Source: Bacteroidota bacterium (lineage in GTDB: Bacteria; Bacteroidota; Bacteroidia; Flavobacteriales; Flavobacteriaceae). Taken from it: 64,000 bases of DNA. The notes beneath the pieces are model-generated. The model was not told where the DNA came from. It made no database searches and was given only the letters and a program-made list of their open reading frames with translations. The translations under genes were made by a program, and so were the position numbers. The stretch covers positions 434,001-498,000 of the forward strand of contig JAIUNZ010000001.1 of NCBI GenBank assembly GCA_020161455.1, in the 5' to 3' direction. Every line of letters starts with the position of its first letter. Position 1 is the stretch's first letter. Shown in pieces: positions 26,846 to 35,252 of the stretch.

Positions 26846-28435
26846 ATGGCAACAGCAGCTGTAGTACAAGAAGATTTAGTAGAATATGGTTTTAGACGCG
26901 TAATTATTACCATTACGGCGGTTATGTGTGCCTTGTTGGAAATCGTTGACACCACTATTGTCAATGTTGCGTTAAACAACATGCGTGGTAGTCTTGGTGC
27001 AACCTTAACTGACATTGCTTGGGTAATTACCGCTTATGCTATTGCGAATGTAATCGTTATTCCGATGACAAGTTGGTTGTCGCAACAGTTTGGACGACGC
27101 AATTATTTTGCTACTTCTATTATTACTTTCACCGTAGCTTCGTTTATGTGTGGTCAAGCTACTAATATCTGGGAATTAGTTGCCTTTCGATTTATTCAAG
27201 GACTGGGTGGTGGTGCGCTATTGGTGACTGCTCAAACCATTATTACCGAAAGTTATCCTATTGCAAAACGTGGAATGGCACAAGCAATCTATGGAATGGG
27301 TGTTATTGTTGGCCCAACGCTTGGTCCACCATTGGGTGGTTATTTAGTTGATAATTATTCTTGGCCTTATATATTCTATATCAACATTCCTATTGGAATT
27401 ATCGCCACTTTCTTGACACTTACTTTTGTTAGAAGTCCAAAATATGGAAATAAACTAAAAGCCAATCAAGTGGATTGGTTGGGTATCTTTTTGCTTTCGG
27501 CTTTTGTGGGTTCGTTACAATATGTTTTAGAGCATGGACAACAAGACGATTGGTTTAACGATGCTGCTATCGTTGCGCTATCGGCAACTAGTGTGTTTGG
27601 ATTGTTTTTCTTCATTTGGCGTCAAATGACTTATGAGTTTCCTATTGTAAACCTTAGGGTGCTCAAAGATGGAAACCTTCGCATTGGAACCGTTATGACT
27701 TTCATCTTAGGGTTTGGGCTATATGGTTCAACTTTTATTATTCCACTTTATACACAATCTATTTTGGGTTGGACAGCTACCGATGCTGGTTTAATATTAG
27801 TGCCAAGTTCGTTAACCACTGCTTTCTTGATGCCGTTTATTGGGCGAATGATTCAAAAAGGAATTCCGCAATCCTATATGGTAGCGGCTGGATTTATGAT
27901 TTTCTTTATCTTTTCCTATTGGATGCACGTAGAAATGACACCCGACACTGGTGTTGAACATTTCTTTTGGCCATTAATCTTGCGTGGTGTTGGACTTGGA
28001 TTACTCTTCGTACCTATTACAACTTTGTCACTTTCTACTTTGTCAGGAAAAAGTATTGGAGAAGGAGCTGCCATGACAGGAATGATGCGCCAACTTGGTG
28101 GTTCATTCGGTATTGCCATCATTACAACTTTTATTGCTCGATTTAATCAAGAACACAGAGTAAATCTTATTAGCCATCTTGATCCAACTAGAGTTAATGT
28201 GCAAGATAGAATTGCAGCACTTCAAAGAGGATTTATGTCAAAAGGGTTTAGTTATAACGAAGCATTAGACAAAGCTTATAAAGTTCTTGACTTTACGGTT
28301 TCCAAACAAAGTACTGTATTGTCTTATATGGATGTGTTTTTATATTTAGGAATACTTTTTTTAGCCTGCATCCCAATAACGCTATTGATTAAAAGATCTA
28401 AAAACAAAGTAGATTTGAGTGAAGCTATGCATTAA
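26846..28435 (+). CDS. EmrB/QacA-type DHA2 multidrug transporter
   Basis: 529 residues with about 14 transmembrane segments, as in the DHA2 subfamily of the major facilitator superfamily. The family signatures present are LEIVDTTIVNVALNNM (motif D1), WLSQQFGRRNYF (motif A) and GMGVIVGPTLGPPLGGYL (motif C, the antiporter motif). It is a proton-driven drug efflux pump working with the two upstream gene products. The only spacing in the operon larger than 15 bp is the microrepeat before it. Confidence 0.95.
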   Translation: MATAAVVQEDLVEYGFRRVIITITAVMCALLEIVDTTIVNVALNNMRGSLGATLTDIAWVITAYAIANVIVIPMTSWLSQQFGRRNYFATSIITFTVASFMCGQATNIWELVAFRFIQGLGGGALLVTAQTIITESYPIAKRGMAQAIYGMGVIVGPTLGPPLGGYLVDNYSWPYIFYINIPIGIIATFLTLTFVRSPKYGNKLKANQVDWLGIFLLSAFVGSLQYVLEHGQQDDWFNDAAIVALSATSVFGLFFFIWRQMTYEFPIVNLRVLKDGNLRIGTVMTFILGFGLYGSTFIIPLYTQSILGWTATDAGLILVPSSLTTAFLMPFIGRMIQKGIPQSYMVAAGFMIFFIFSYWMHVEMTPDTGVEHFFWPLILRGVGLGLLFVPITTLSLSTLSGKSIGEGAAMTGMMRQLGGSFGIAIITTFIARFNQEHRVNLISHLDPTRVNVQDRIAALQRGFMSKGFSYNEALDKAYKVLDFTVSKQSTVLSYMDVFLYLGILFLACIPITLLIKRSKNKVDLSEAMH

Positions 28436-28468
28436 CAATCTAATGATTTGCAAGTTATTAACAATTTA

Positions 28469-28498
28469 TTGTCGTTAAGATAATATTATTTAACTTTG
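28469..28498 (+). promoter_or_regulatory. Promoter of the coiled-coil protein gene
   Basis: TTG at 28469-28471 and TAACTTTG at 28491-28498, with 19 bp between them, match the Bacteroidota consensus fully. The start codon follows 42 bp downstream. Confidence 0.75.
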
Positions 28499-28540
28499 AA
28501 ATTGACGTTACTTTGTTTACTAACTTAAATTGAATGAATC

Positions 28541-28888
28541 ATGGGCATTTTCAACAATCACGATAAGAAAGTAATTGCGCAACTTTGTAAAAAAAGCGAA
28601 GATATTAGCAACGAAATAACTAAAGAAATCAATGAGTTTATAGACGATTTGAATTCGGAGTACGAAGAAACTAAAGTAGCCGTTACCGAATTTAGCTCTT
28701 TTATTAGCGAGTTGGAAACCAAACTTTCTCCTGAGGAAATAAACAAACTCCACTCCTTCTCTACTCGATTGAACAAAGTAAAACGTTGTGCCAAAAAAGG
28801 CGTGGAAGCAATGCGCGAATTGGCTCGCGACCAACGAAAAGCTACTAGAGAAACCATTCGCGAGTATGAACAATACCTTTATGTATAG
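28541..28888 (+). CDS. Small charged coiled-coil protein of unknown function
   Basis: 115 residues, almost wholly helical and highly charged. A heptad-like coil covers about 15-70 (ITKEINEFIDDLNSEYEE), and a basic C-terminal third (KVKRCAKKGVEAMRELARDQRKATRE) could bind nucleic acid or membrane. It has no signal peptide and no family was recognised. I prefer this strand to the two overlapping minus-strand frames because it has a full consensus promoter, an ATG start and sensible composition. It ends 1 bp short of the stop of yaaA, tail to tail. Confidence 0.72.
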   Translation: MGIFNNHDKKVIAQLCKKSEDISNEITKEINEFIDDLNSEYEETKVAVTEFSSFISELETKLSPEEINKLHSFSTRLNKVKRCAKKGVEAMRELARDQRKATRETIREYEQYLYV

Positions 28889-28889
28889 T

Positions 28890-29648
28890 TTATCGTGTAA
28901 AAACTAAAGTATTTCCTTTACTCAAATTGGCGTCAAAGGAGTAACCCTCATAATTGAACCCTTTTAAATCTTCAATAGTTTTGGCATTGGTGTCAATAAT
29001 GTAGCGCACCATCATGCCACGGGCTTTCTTGGCAAAAAAACTTATCATCTTTAACTTTCCGTCTTTATAGTCCTTGAACTCTGGTGTTACCACTGGCACC
29101 TTTAGTGTTTTAACATCAACTGCGCTAAAGTATTCGTTGCTGGCAAGGTTAACAAACAATTCGTCTTTCTCTAATTCTTCATTCAAAGCTTTGGTGATGG
29201 TCTTTTTCCAAAAGGCATATAGGTTTTTATGTGTTCCGATGGTGATTGTCGTTCCCATTTCTAACCGATAGGGTTGCATTAAGTCTAACGGCTTTAACAA
29301 ACCATATAGCCCTGATAGTATGCGAAGTTTAGACTGCAAGGCTTCTAGTTTTGCTTCGGGCAAAGTGTAAACATCCAATCCTGTATAAACATCGCCATCA
29401 AAAGCATAAACCGCAGGACGGGCATTTTGGGTAGTAAATGGTACTGACCAATCTTGATTGCGCTGCCAATTTAATTCCGCCAACTTATCCGAAATAGACA
29501 TTAATGCCGAAAGTTGTTTGGGCTTTTTCTTTTTTAAAGTTTTTTGAATGGTAACGGCTTGCTTTAAAAAAGCGGGTTCAGTATGCTGCGTAGTAGGCAA
29601 TTCTTTTTCAAAGTTTAACGACTTTGCTGGAGAGATTACAATTTTCAT
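28890..29648 (-). CDS. yaaA: YaaA peroxide stress-resistance protein
   Basis: 252 residues, complete YaaA/DUF328 family. It begins MKIVISPAKSLNFE, the universal family start. WQRNQDWSVPFTTQNARPAVYAFDGDVY in the middle (in part NARPAVYAFDGDVYTG) and FFAKKARGMMVRYI near the C-terminus are conserved blocks. In E. coli the protein lowers free iron and protects DNA during hydrogen peroxide stress, and it has a helix-hairpin-helix-like DNA-binding fold. No promoter was evident. Confidence 0.95.
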   Translation of the reverse strand: MKIVISPAKSLNFEKELPTTQHTEPAFLKQAVTIQKTLKKKKPKQLSALMSISDKLAELNWQRNQDWSVPFTTQNARPAVYAFDGDVYTGLDVYTLPEAKLEALQSKLRILSGLYGLLKPLDLMQPYRLEMGTTITIGTHKNLYAFWKKTITKALNEELEKDELFVNLASNEYFSAVDVKTLKVPVVTPEFKDYKDGKLKMISFFAKKARGMMVRYIIDTNAKTIEDLKGFNYEGYSFDANLSKGNTLVFTR

Positions 29649-30013
29649 GACGTTTGGGTTGTGTTCTTTTTCAATTATTCAAAAGTAATGAATGGTTTTT
29701 AAAGTTTTATGATTGTTTAAAAGTTTAAGAGTTGTTTAAAGTAGTTTAAGAGGTTAAAAGATTTTGGAACGCGAGTTGAAAAAAGTAAAGATATTTTTAA
29801 AATTAATCAATTGCCATTGTTTTGCCTCCTCGATTAAGAAAAGGTCACATCACACCAATCATCCAACACACGCCAAAGTTCCACAGGAACAACCGCTATT
29901 CTAGGCAGTCATTTCAGCGCCTCTACTAAATGAAGTTGTTTTTTTGAGTTATTAAACTTTTTTCGTTTATGGTAGTGGTTGCTCAACAGCTACTGCTTTA
30001 ATAATCAGGTCAA
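29649..30013. other. Gene-free stretch between yaaA and the four-helix-bundle gene
   Basis: 365 bp. The first 120 bp are GTTTAA-type low-complexity repeats (for example GTTTAAGAGTTGTTTAAAG). The rest (about 29815-29980) has mixed composition and no start-to-stop frame worth calling. I see no RNA gene. Confidence 0.5.
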
Positions 30014-30634
30014 CTAATTTAAAGTTGGATCCTTTGGTTTGAATCGTGGAATTAAAGATTCTCCTGAAAAAACCATTACTTGCAATACAAGTAAAATTAT
30101 GATGATGATTGCAAGAGCAAATTGCGATGATGCTTTGATTGTGGCATATTGCGCTTCCACTTGTTTCATTATAAGCTTCGATTCGCTCAATTGAATTTGG
30201 GAAAGTTTGTTCAACGAACTAAGAATTTTATCAGTATATATTGACGGTAAATTGTTAGTACTAAATAAGGATTGTTCTAATCCTTGAATTTGCGTAATCA
30301 ATTCATCTGCTGTTATCTTTTCATTTTTCGTAAGTTTGGTTTTGATAAAAATATTGTAGGTAGCTTTAATATCTACTGTTAATTTTTTGAAAGTATTTAC
30401 TTTTACCTCATGGTCTTCTGTATTTAATATTTCTCTGATTTGATAAACATTTCGTGTCATTTTTAATATGAGTTCTTCTACAATCAGTCTGTCCTCATAC
30501 ATCGTTGATATTGAATTCTTAACGTTTTCAGTATGCAATCTGTCAAGATAATTGCTTAATAGCACCAATAGACATAATGCCAATAAAACAATTGACGCGC
30601 CGAGTTTGTTTTTAATGCTAAATGTCCATCTCAT
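30014..30634 (-). CDS. Four-helix-bundle membrane protein (4HB_MCP-like), no output domain
   Basis: 206 residues. Transmembrane helix 1 is at about 12-30 (ASIVLLALCLLVLLSNYL) and transmembrane helix 2 at about 172-192. The periplasmic four-helix-bundle region between them resembles the sensory domain of chemoreceptors (PF12729-like). The protein stops 15 residues after the second helix, with no HAMP, kinase or methyl-accepting domain. It may be a stand-alone sensor or modulator that pairs with another signalling protein. No partner lies next to it. Confidence 0.75.
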   Translation of the reverse strand: MRWTFSIKNKLGASIVLLALCLLVLLSNYLDRLHTENVKNSISTMYEDRLIVEELILKMTRNVYQIREILNTEDHEVKVNTFKKLTVDIKATYNIFIKTKLTKNEKITADELITQIQGLEQSLFSTNNLPSIYTDKILSSLNKLSQIQLSESKLIMKQVEAQYATIKASSQFALAIIIIILLVLQVMVFSGESLIPRFKPKDPTLN

Positions 30635-30759
30635 AAGTCAAATCAAATTATACTTTACAATGGCAATTTACATAAAAGTTACCATTTATTTGTTGATTCT
30701 GCGATGGTTTGCTAATAATAAGCGGACGCTTGACGAAGTCGTTTGATTTCTTCAAACGT

Positions 30760-30819
30760 CAAGTTGAGCGATGTGTCCGCCTATTGAGTGAAATACTTTC
30801 GGGCATTTCGCTCAACTTG
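30760..30819. repeat. 12-bp perfect inverted repeat CAAGTTGAGCGA
   Basis: CAAGTTGAGCGA (30760-30771) and TCGCTCAACTTG (30808-30819) are exact reverse complements, 36 bp apart. Upstream, CTTGACG/CGTCAAG and CGTTTGA/TCAAACG nest within 30730-30764, so the strand could fold into a compound cruciform. Confidence 0.6.
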
Positions 30820-30920
30820 TATATACCCGAAAAAACCTTCGCCTATACACCCAAAATCGGGTAGATTGGCGAAACTTTGTTTTGTTTTATATCCCAAAAA
30901 TAACCAAAAAACCAATTCGC

Positions 30921-30947
30921 TTAACAAATTGCTTTACAATTTGTTAA
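30921..30947. repeat. Perfect 11-bp hairpin with CTTTA loop
   Basis: TTAACAAATTG (30921-30931) pairs exactly with CAATTTGTTAA (30937-30947). No T run follows on the plus strand, so it is not a clear terminator. Confidence 0.6.
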
Positions 30948-31054
30948 AAATAATTCCTACTCCTAGCTTCTTTGACGTGTTGGATAAAGTTTTAGGGTAA
31001 AGTAGGGTAAAAAGCGTTGCTTTTTGGTGTAAAACGATTGGTGGTGGCTCAAAA

Positions 31055-31285
31055 ATAATCGCTGAAGGTGCAAAAATAATCTCTGGTACCCCCTAAAACC
31101 GACGCTGGGTGGGGTAAAAAAGGCTCTGGTTGCCTCATCAGAAGCTCTGGGTGAGGTTACAGAATCTCTGGTACCCTTAAAACTGACGCTGGATGGAGTA
31201 AAATAGGCTCTGGTTACCTCATTAGAATCTCTGGAAGGTATAAAATACACTCTGGTGAGCCCAAAATAAGCTCTGGGAGCATTAA
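31055..31285. repeat. Degenerate tandem array, exact 21-bp period, CTCTGG core
   Basis: The C of the core CTGG (or GCTGA in the first unit) falls at 31062, 31083, 31105, 31126, 31147, 31168, 31189, 31210, 31231, 31252 and 31273. Every step is 21 bp except one of 22 (an extra C near 31092). A typical unit is GGCTCTGGTTGCCTCATCAG. Four-unit blocks 31081-31151 and 31166-31235 are near duplicates. No spacer/repeat alternation is seen, so it is not a CRISPR array. Confidence 0.85.
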
Positions 31286-31361
31286 TAAAGGCGCATTTTT
31301 TACAATTTATGGTTTTTATGGGGTTTTAGGTCTGATAGTTTACAAACGTAAAAAAGAATAA
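31155..31361 (+). pseudogene. Relic of a heptapeptide-repeat protein with C-terminal membrane tail
   Basis: In one plus-strand frame the 21-bp array reads as seven-residue repeats of the form xxKIxSG: WSKIGSG, YLIRISG, RYKIHSG, EPKISSG. It then continues into a hydrophobic tail and a basic end, TIYGFYGVLGLIVYKRKKE, before TAA at 31359. Upstream a TGA (31152-31154), a 1-bp shift near 31092 and another stop interrupt the same pattern (GSKIIAE, GAKIISG). No ATG, GTG or TTG starts the open segment. It reads like a decayed surface-repeat protein gene, but chance translation of a 21-bp repeat cannot be excluded. Confidence 0.35.
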
Positions 31362-31508
31362 GAAGCATGGTTGTTGCTAAGCAGCGCTACAAAAATTCCT
31401 TTTGAGTTCCGTGCTTTTGGAGTGATTAAAGATAAAGAAAATAGGACTGACAAGCAATATTTATGAAATCTTGATTGGTGAGTAATTTTGTTTCGCTATT
31501 TTATTTAT

Positions 31509-31542
31509 AAAAAACCTTTTAGAACGCGTCTGAAGGTTTTTT
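31509..31542 (-). terminator. Hairpin terminator downstream of the lipoprotein operon
   Basis: AAAAAACCTT (31509-31518) and AAGGTTTTTT (31533-31542) form a 10-bp stem that could work in either direction. The nearest convergent user is the minus-strand lipoprotein gene ending at 31617. Confidence 0.6.
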
Positions 31543-31616
31543 GTTTTGAGAAAAACGCTTCCAGTTGTTGCACATCGGCTGTTGTCCCTTCTCTAAAATT
31601 CATTTTGAGGCAGCTT

Positions 31617-32957
31617 TTATTCTAACTTCAACACAAAACGGTCGTTCATCCCTTTGTTGATGGTAAAGACACCATCATTGCTTTGGGTATCACCTACTAT
31701 ATAGAGTTTGCCATCATTGGTTTGGGCAACGTCGTTGGCTAGGTCAAAATTAGAACCGCCAAACGTTTTTTGCCAATGAGCAGTTGTATTGGCATAGGCA
31801 TCAATTTCTAACAGATAGATGTCGTTTTGTCCTTTATTAGTCAGTTGGTTATCGTTGCTTCTAGAATGACCAACAATTACAAATTGATTATAGCCTGTTT
31901 TCTTAATTGCCGTTGCGGTTTCAAATTGGCTTCCGCCAAATGATTTTTCCCAAATCAATTCGCCGTGATGGTTAATGTGCACTACCCAAACATCGCTATT
32001 GCCTTTTGGATTTGAAATATCGCCTTCGGTACTGTTGGATTGCCCAACAATGAGATAGGAATTAAAATCAGTCTTCACTATTCCATAAGCCTGGTCGATA
32101 TCTGGTCCGCCAAAGGTTTTTTTCCAATGCAAATGTCCTTCAGCATCAATATTGATTGCCCAATAGTCATAACTGCCTTTGTTTATATCAACATCAAAAT
32201 CGGCACTTTCGGTATAACCTACCATGATGATGCCGCCATCTTCATCCTCAACAATATCATTCACACGGTCGTTCATAGTGCCGCCATAGTAGCGAAACCA
32301 CAGCGAATTGCCGTTAGCATCTAATCGGATGCCAAAAAATTCGCCCACACCATGCAACACGTTTCTGCCCATTTGATGTCCTTCGCCATTGCCACCTTGA
32401 CCCGTTAGCCCAGCATAATCGGCAAAACCAGCTACAAAGAAACCACCATCTTTCATTTGAATAATTTTATGAGCATGGTCGTGACTCGGAAAACCATACG
32501 ACTTTGTCCAAAGCTTCTCGCCGTTTCCGTCTATCTTTAGAATATAAAAATCGTGAAACCCTTGATTGGATGGAACATCAAAATCTGTGCTACCCGAATA
32601 ACCCGCAATTACATAGTTATCATCACTGGTTTTAATAACACTGTATCCATAATCATCACCCGAACCACCATAAGTTTTGTTCCAAATGACTTCGCCGTTT
32701 TTATCCAATCGGGTTACCCAAAGGTCAATTAAATTGTGTGTCTTTAAAATGTCGCCATCATTGCTTTGAGTATATCCCACAACGATTAATCCACTGTCTG
32801 GTGTAGCCACTACACTATTCGATATATCTTCCGAACTTCCACCAATTGTTTTTGCCCATTCCACTTTTCCTTCAAATGATGGTGTAGCCACCGAATCTTT
32901 TGAATCACAAGAATAAAGAAAAGCCAAAAACAACCCTATATAAAGACCTTTTTTCAT
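31617..32957 (-). CDS. Lipoprotein with seven beta-propeller-like repeats
   Basis: 446 residues. The lipobox LAFLYSC gives a lipoprotein with Cys18 or near it. Seven repeats of about 50-60 residues follow, each opening with a W-x-K-x-[YF]-G-G-type strand (WAKTIGG, WNKTYGG, WTKSYGF, WFRYYGG, WKKTFGG, WEKSFGG, WQKTFGG) and ending with a [VI]-[VI]-G-[YHQD]-[ST]-x-S strand. The count of seven suggests one closed propeller, exposed on the outer membrane or in the periplasm. Function is not known. It starts 6 bp after the choice-of-anchor gene and is co-transcribed with it. Confidence 0.82.
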   Translation of the reverse strand: MKKGLYIGLFLAFLYSCDSKDSVATPSFEGKVEWAKTIGGSSEDISNSVVATPDSGLIVVGYTQSNDGDILKTHNLIDLWVTRLDKNGEVIWNKTYGGSGDDYGYSVIKTSDDNYVIAGYSGSTDFDVPSNQGFHDFYILKIDGNGEKLWTKSYGFPSHDHAHKIIQMKDGGFFVAGFADYAGLTGQGGNGEGHQMGRNVLHGVGEFFGIRLDANGNSLWFRYYGGTMNDRVNDIVEDEDGGIIMVGYTESADFDVDINKGSYDYWAINIDAEGHLHWKKTFGGPDIDQAYGIVKTDFNSYLIVGQSNSTEGDISNPKGNSDVWVVHINHHGELIWEKSFGGSQFETATAIKKTGYNQFVIVGHSRSNDNQLTNKGQNDIYLLEIDAYANTTAHWQKTFGGSNFDLANDVAQTNDGKLYIVGDTQSNDGVFTINKGMNDRFVLKLE

Positions 32958-32963
32958 AAGCTT

Positions 32964-34382
32964 TTAGTTTACAATCAATTTTTGCGTTTTCAAATTATTG
33001 ACTTTTACAAAGTACAACCCTTTTTGAAACTGGCTCACATTTAAAGTAGCAGCAGTAACTGCATCGTGCTTTGTGCTGAATACTCTTTTACCCAATACAT
33101 CAAAGATTTCTATCGAATTAATTCCAAAATCGCTAGTAATGTTTACAGACGAAGCAGCAGGATTTGGAGAAAGGACAAACTTTTCCTTGGCAAAATAAGC
33201 ATTAGCCAAAGAGCTTTGCAAACGCACCATAAACAAACCTCGGTTAATATCACTAATGATAACCGTACCACTAGAAAAATAAGGATAAACACTCCAAGCA
33301 CCATCAAATTGCGCATTGTTATTGGTTGGAAACGTATCAAAATAACCCACTTCCGTCATTTCTTCGTTATCAATATTGCTGATGTCCATAATCCGATAAC
33401 CAGCTCGGTAACTAGCCAAATGAAACTGATTTCCTTTTGTATAACCATTATGGTCAATGGCTGTACTAGTACCAAAATAATCAAACTTAAGCACTGGGTT
33501 TTCCAAATCAGACATATCAATAACCACCGAACGGGTGTTAAACCCAAAATTATTTTCGTCTAACTCATCGCCAATAATAAAGTACTTTTGATTTACCGTT
33601 AGCCAACCTTGATGCGTATAAGCAATGTTTGAATAAAAAAATGTTGAAATTAAAATAGGATTGTTTTTATCGGTAACATCCACCACCACTACTCTATCTT
33701 CGTTACATCCAAAAAACAATTCTTTGCCAGTATATTGCCCATCAGGACCAGCATAGTTAACAATTTGTGCATCGTGAGTATAACCTTGGTCGGCATAGCC
33801 CAGAGCCAAAACGGGGTGTAATGGATCTTGAATATTAACCACATGAGCACCACCCGAAAAAGTATTCGTTCCAACGCAATAGGCATATCCCGTAGCTTCA
33901 TTAATAGCAATGTTATGACAATTGCCAAAACCTGTGTAATGCGCATCTGGCAAAAAAATTTGTGGCGTTGTTATACCTCTTAATCGTGTCAAATCAAAAA
34001 CTTGCATCCCATGTCCTGCTGCTTCAGAAACAATAAAAGCATAATTATTATACACTTTCACATCACGCCAAATACTGTTTATATTATTATTCGAAACTAC
34101 TTTCCCTAAATATAAAGGTGCGACCGGATTGGTAATATCCACAAATGATGTATGCGACGAACAACCCATAATGGCATACTCTCTATTGGTCAAAGGATCT
34201 GTCCAACCCCAACAATCGTTTCCTTCGGTATTATTATTTCCGCCTAGTTGCATAAAATTCATGCTAGACAATAAATCCACATTCTCACACGGAAATCCAC
34301 CTGCAAATCCTGCACTACACAAGGTTTGAGCAAAAGAAATAGAAGAAATAAAGCAAAGAGCTAATAGTAATTTTGTTTTCAT
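32964..34382 (-). CDS. Choice-of-anchor B family protein with T9SS sorting domain
   Basis: I start at the ATG at 34382, which gives the signal peptide MKTKLLLALCFISSISFAQ; the frame extends 7 codons further only to a TTG. The 472 residues contain LVIVD-like beta-propeller repeats (VDITNPVAPLYLGKV, VNIQDPLHPVLALGY, VDVTDKNNPILISTF). The T9SS type A C-terminal domain is at about 400-472: FVLSPNPAASSVNI, FDVLGKRVF and a final TQKLIVN. The protein is exported through the Por system and anchored or released at the surface. A TAGCTTTG -7 element (reverse complement of 34401-34408) lies just upstream. Confidence 0.88.
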   Translation of the reverse strand: MKTKLLLALCFISSISFAQTLCSAGFAGGFPCENVDLLSSMNFMQLGGNNNTEGNDCWGWTDPLTNREYAIMGCSSHTSFVDITNPVAPLYLGKVVSNNNINSIWRDVKVYNNYAFIVSEAAGHGMQVFDLTRLRGITTPQIFLPDAHYTGFGNCHNIAINEATGYAYCVGTNTFSGGAHVVNIQDPLHPVLALGYADQGYTHDAQIVNYAGPDGQYTGKELFFGCNEDRVVVVDVTDKNNPILISTFFYSNIAYTHQGWLTVNQKYFIIGDELDENNFGFNTRSVVIDMSDLENPVLKFDYFGTSTAIDHNGYTKGNQFHLASYRAGYRIMDISNIDNEEMTEVGYFDTFPTNNNAQFDGAWSVYPYFSSGTVIISDINRGLFMVRLQSSLANAYFAKEKFVLSPNPAASSVNITSDFGINSIEIFDVLGKRVFSTKHDAVTAATLNVSQFQKGLYFVKVNNLKTQKLIVN

Positions 34383-34400
34383 ATACAATTTTATAATTTT

Positions 34401-34408
34401 CAAAGCTA
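34401..34408 (-). promoter_or_regulatory. -7 element upstream of the choice-of-anchor operon
   Basis: On the minus strand this reads TAGCTTTG, an exact TAnnTTTG match, 18 bp before the start codon. The nearest TTG is 27 bp upstream of it (34436-34438), longer than usual. Confidence 0.4.
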
Positions 34409-34676
34409 TTGAAAAGAATTAATATATTACTATAACAATTCTTAAAAAGTCAATATGGTTATCTGATTTGAAACACAGATTCGGAAAATAATTTATAATG
34501 ATTTCAACAATTCTCTAAGAATAATTCAAAAAACATTTAATTGTTATACTTCTCAACAAACCTAGTAAGAGAAAGCATTTTATTAACGAGAGAGACCATC
34601 CTAAAAATAATTATCTTACAATTTGTAACCTTTCAAAAAAACGCACGTATAATTACTACAACCGAAAACCAACCCT

Positions 34677-35240
34677 ATGAATTTTCTTGAAAACCTTGAA
34701 CCATTACTCCGTGCGTTTTGGTATGTTGCTTTGCCCGTAAGTTTGTTTTTCATCCTTCAAACCATCATGACCTTTATGGGGATTGGCGGTGCCGATGCCG
34801 ATGTAGAAATTGCAACCGAAAGCCACGATGGCGGTGATGCTCCGTTTGAACTCTTCAGTTTGCGAAACCTTATCAACTTCCTTTTAGGATTCAGTTGGAC
34901 AGGCATCTCGCTTTATGATTCTATCGAAAACAAAACCATTTTAATACTTGTTGCCGTTATTGTTGGTGCTGGTTTTGTTGGTGCTTTTTTCATCCTCATC
35001 AAACAAATAATGCGCCTAGGCGAAAACAATTCGTTTACGATAGACAAAACCCTAAACCAAACCGCAACTGTTTATTTAAACATTCCAGAAAAGAAATCAG
35101 GAAGAGGAAAGATTCAGATTAGCATCAATGGTGCATACCACGAATTGGATGCCGTTACCGAAAACGAAACCTTAACAACCGGTACCGTAGTTAAAGTTAT
35201 TGGGGCTGATCAAAACTCTTTAGTAGTAGAAAAAATTTAA
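34677..35240 (+). CDS. YqiJ/NfeD-like membrane protein, flotillin partner
   Basis: 187 residues with three hydrophobic segments (about 14-36, 62-84, 88-112). A C-terminal OB-fold-like beta domain (about 120-187) includes GRGKIQISINGAYHELDAV and GTVVKVIGADQNSLVVEKI. This is the short NfeD/YqiJ architecture that is almost always encoded beside a flotillin. It begins 12 bp before the flotillin gene, so the two are an operon acting on membrane microdomains. Confidence 0.88.
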   Translation: MNFLENLEPLLRAFWYVALPVSLFFILQTIMTFMGIGGADADVEIATESHDGGDAPFELFSLRNLINFLLGFSWTGISLYDSIENKTILILVAVIVGAGFVGAFFILIKQIMRLGENNSFTIDKTLNQTATVYLNIPEKKSGRGKIQISINGAYHELDAVTENETLTTGTVVKVIGADQNSLVVEKI

Positions 35241-35252
35241 TCCTTTATATAT

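Larger units (their letters stand above)
30635..31616. other. 980-bp gene-poor region carrying repeats
   Basis: No complete gene is supported here. In order the stretch holds a 12-bp inverted repeat (30760-30819), a perfect 11-bp hairpin (30921-30947), an array with a 21-bp period (about 31055-31285), the relic of a plus-strand reading frame ending at 31361, a possible second protein remnant at about 31362-31463 (minor, low confidence), and a terminator hairpin at 31509-31542. Composition is less AT-rich than the surroundings in the array. Confidence 0.6.

Noticed and set aside
28520-28873. Two overlapping minus-strand frames (28520-28873 and 28558-28857) opposite the coiled-coil gene.
   Set aside because: The plus strand has the consensus promoter, an ATG start and a charged soluble composition; the others are mirror frames.
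30963-31250. A 95-residue minus-strand reading frame covering the 31-kb array.
   Set aside because: It is only the reverse translation of a 21-bp repeat, without promoter, signal or family match, and is no better supported than the plus-strand relic.
31055-31285. Possible CRISPR array at 31 kb.
   Set aside because: Units are contiguous 21-bp repeats with no unique spacers, and no cas genes are nearby.
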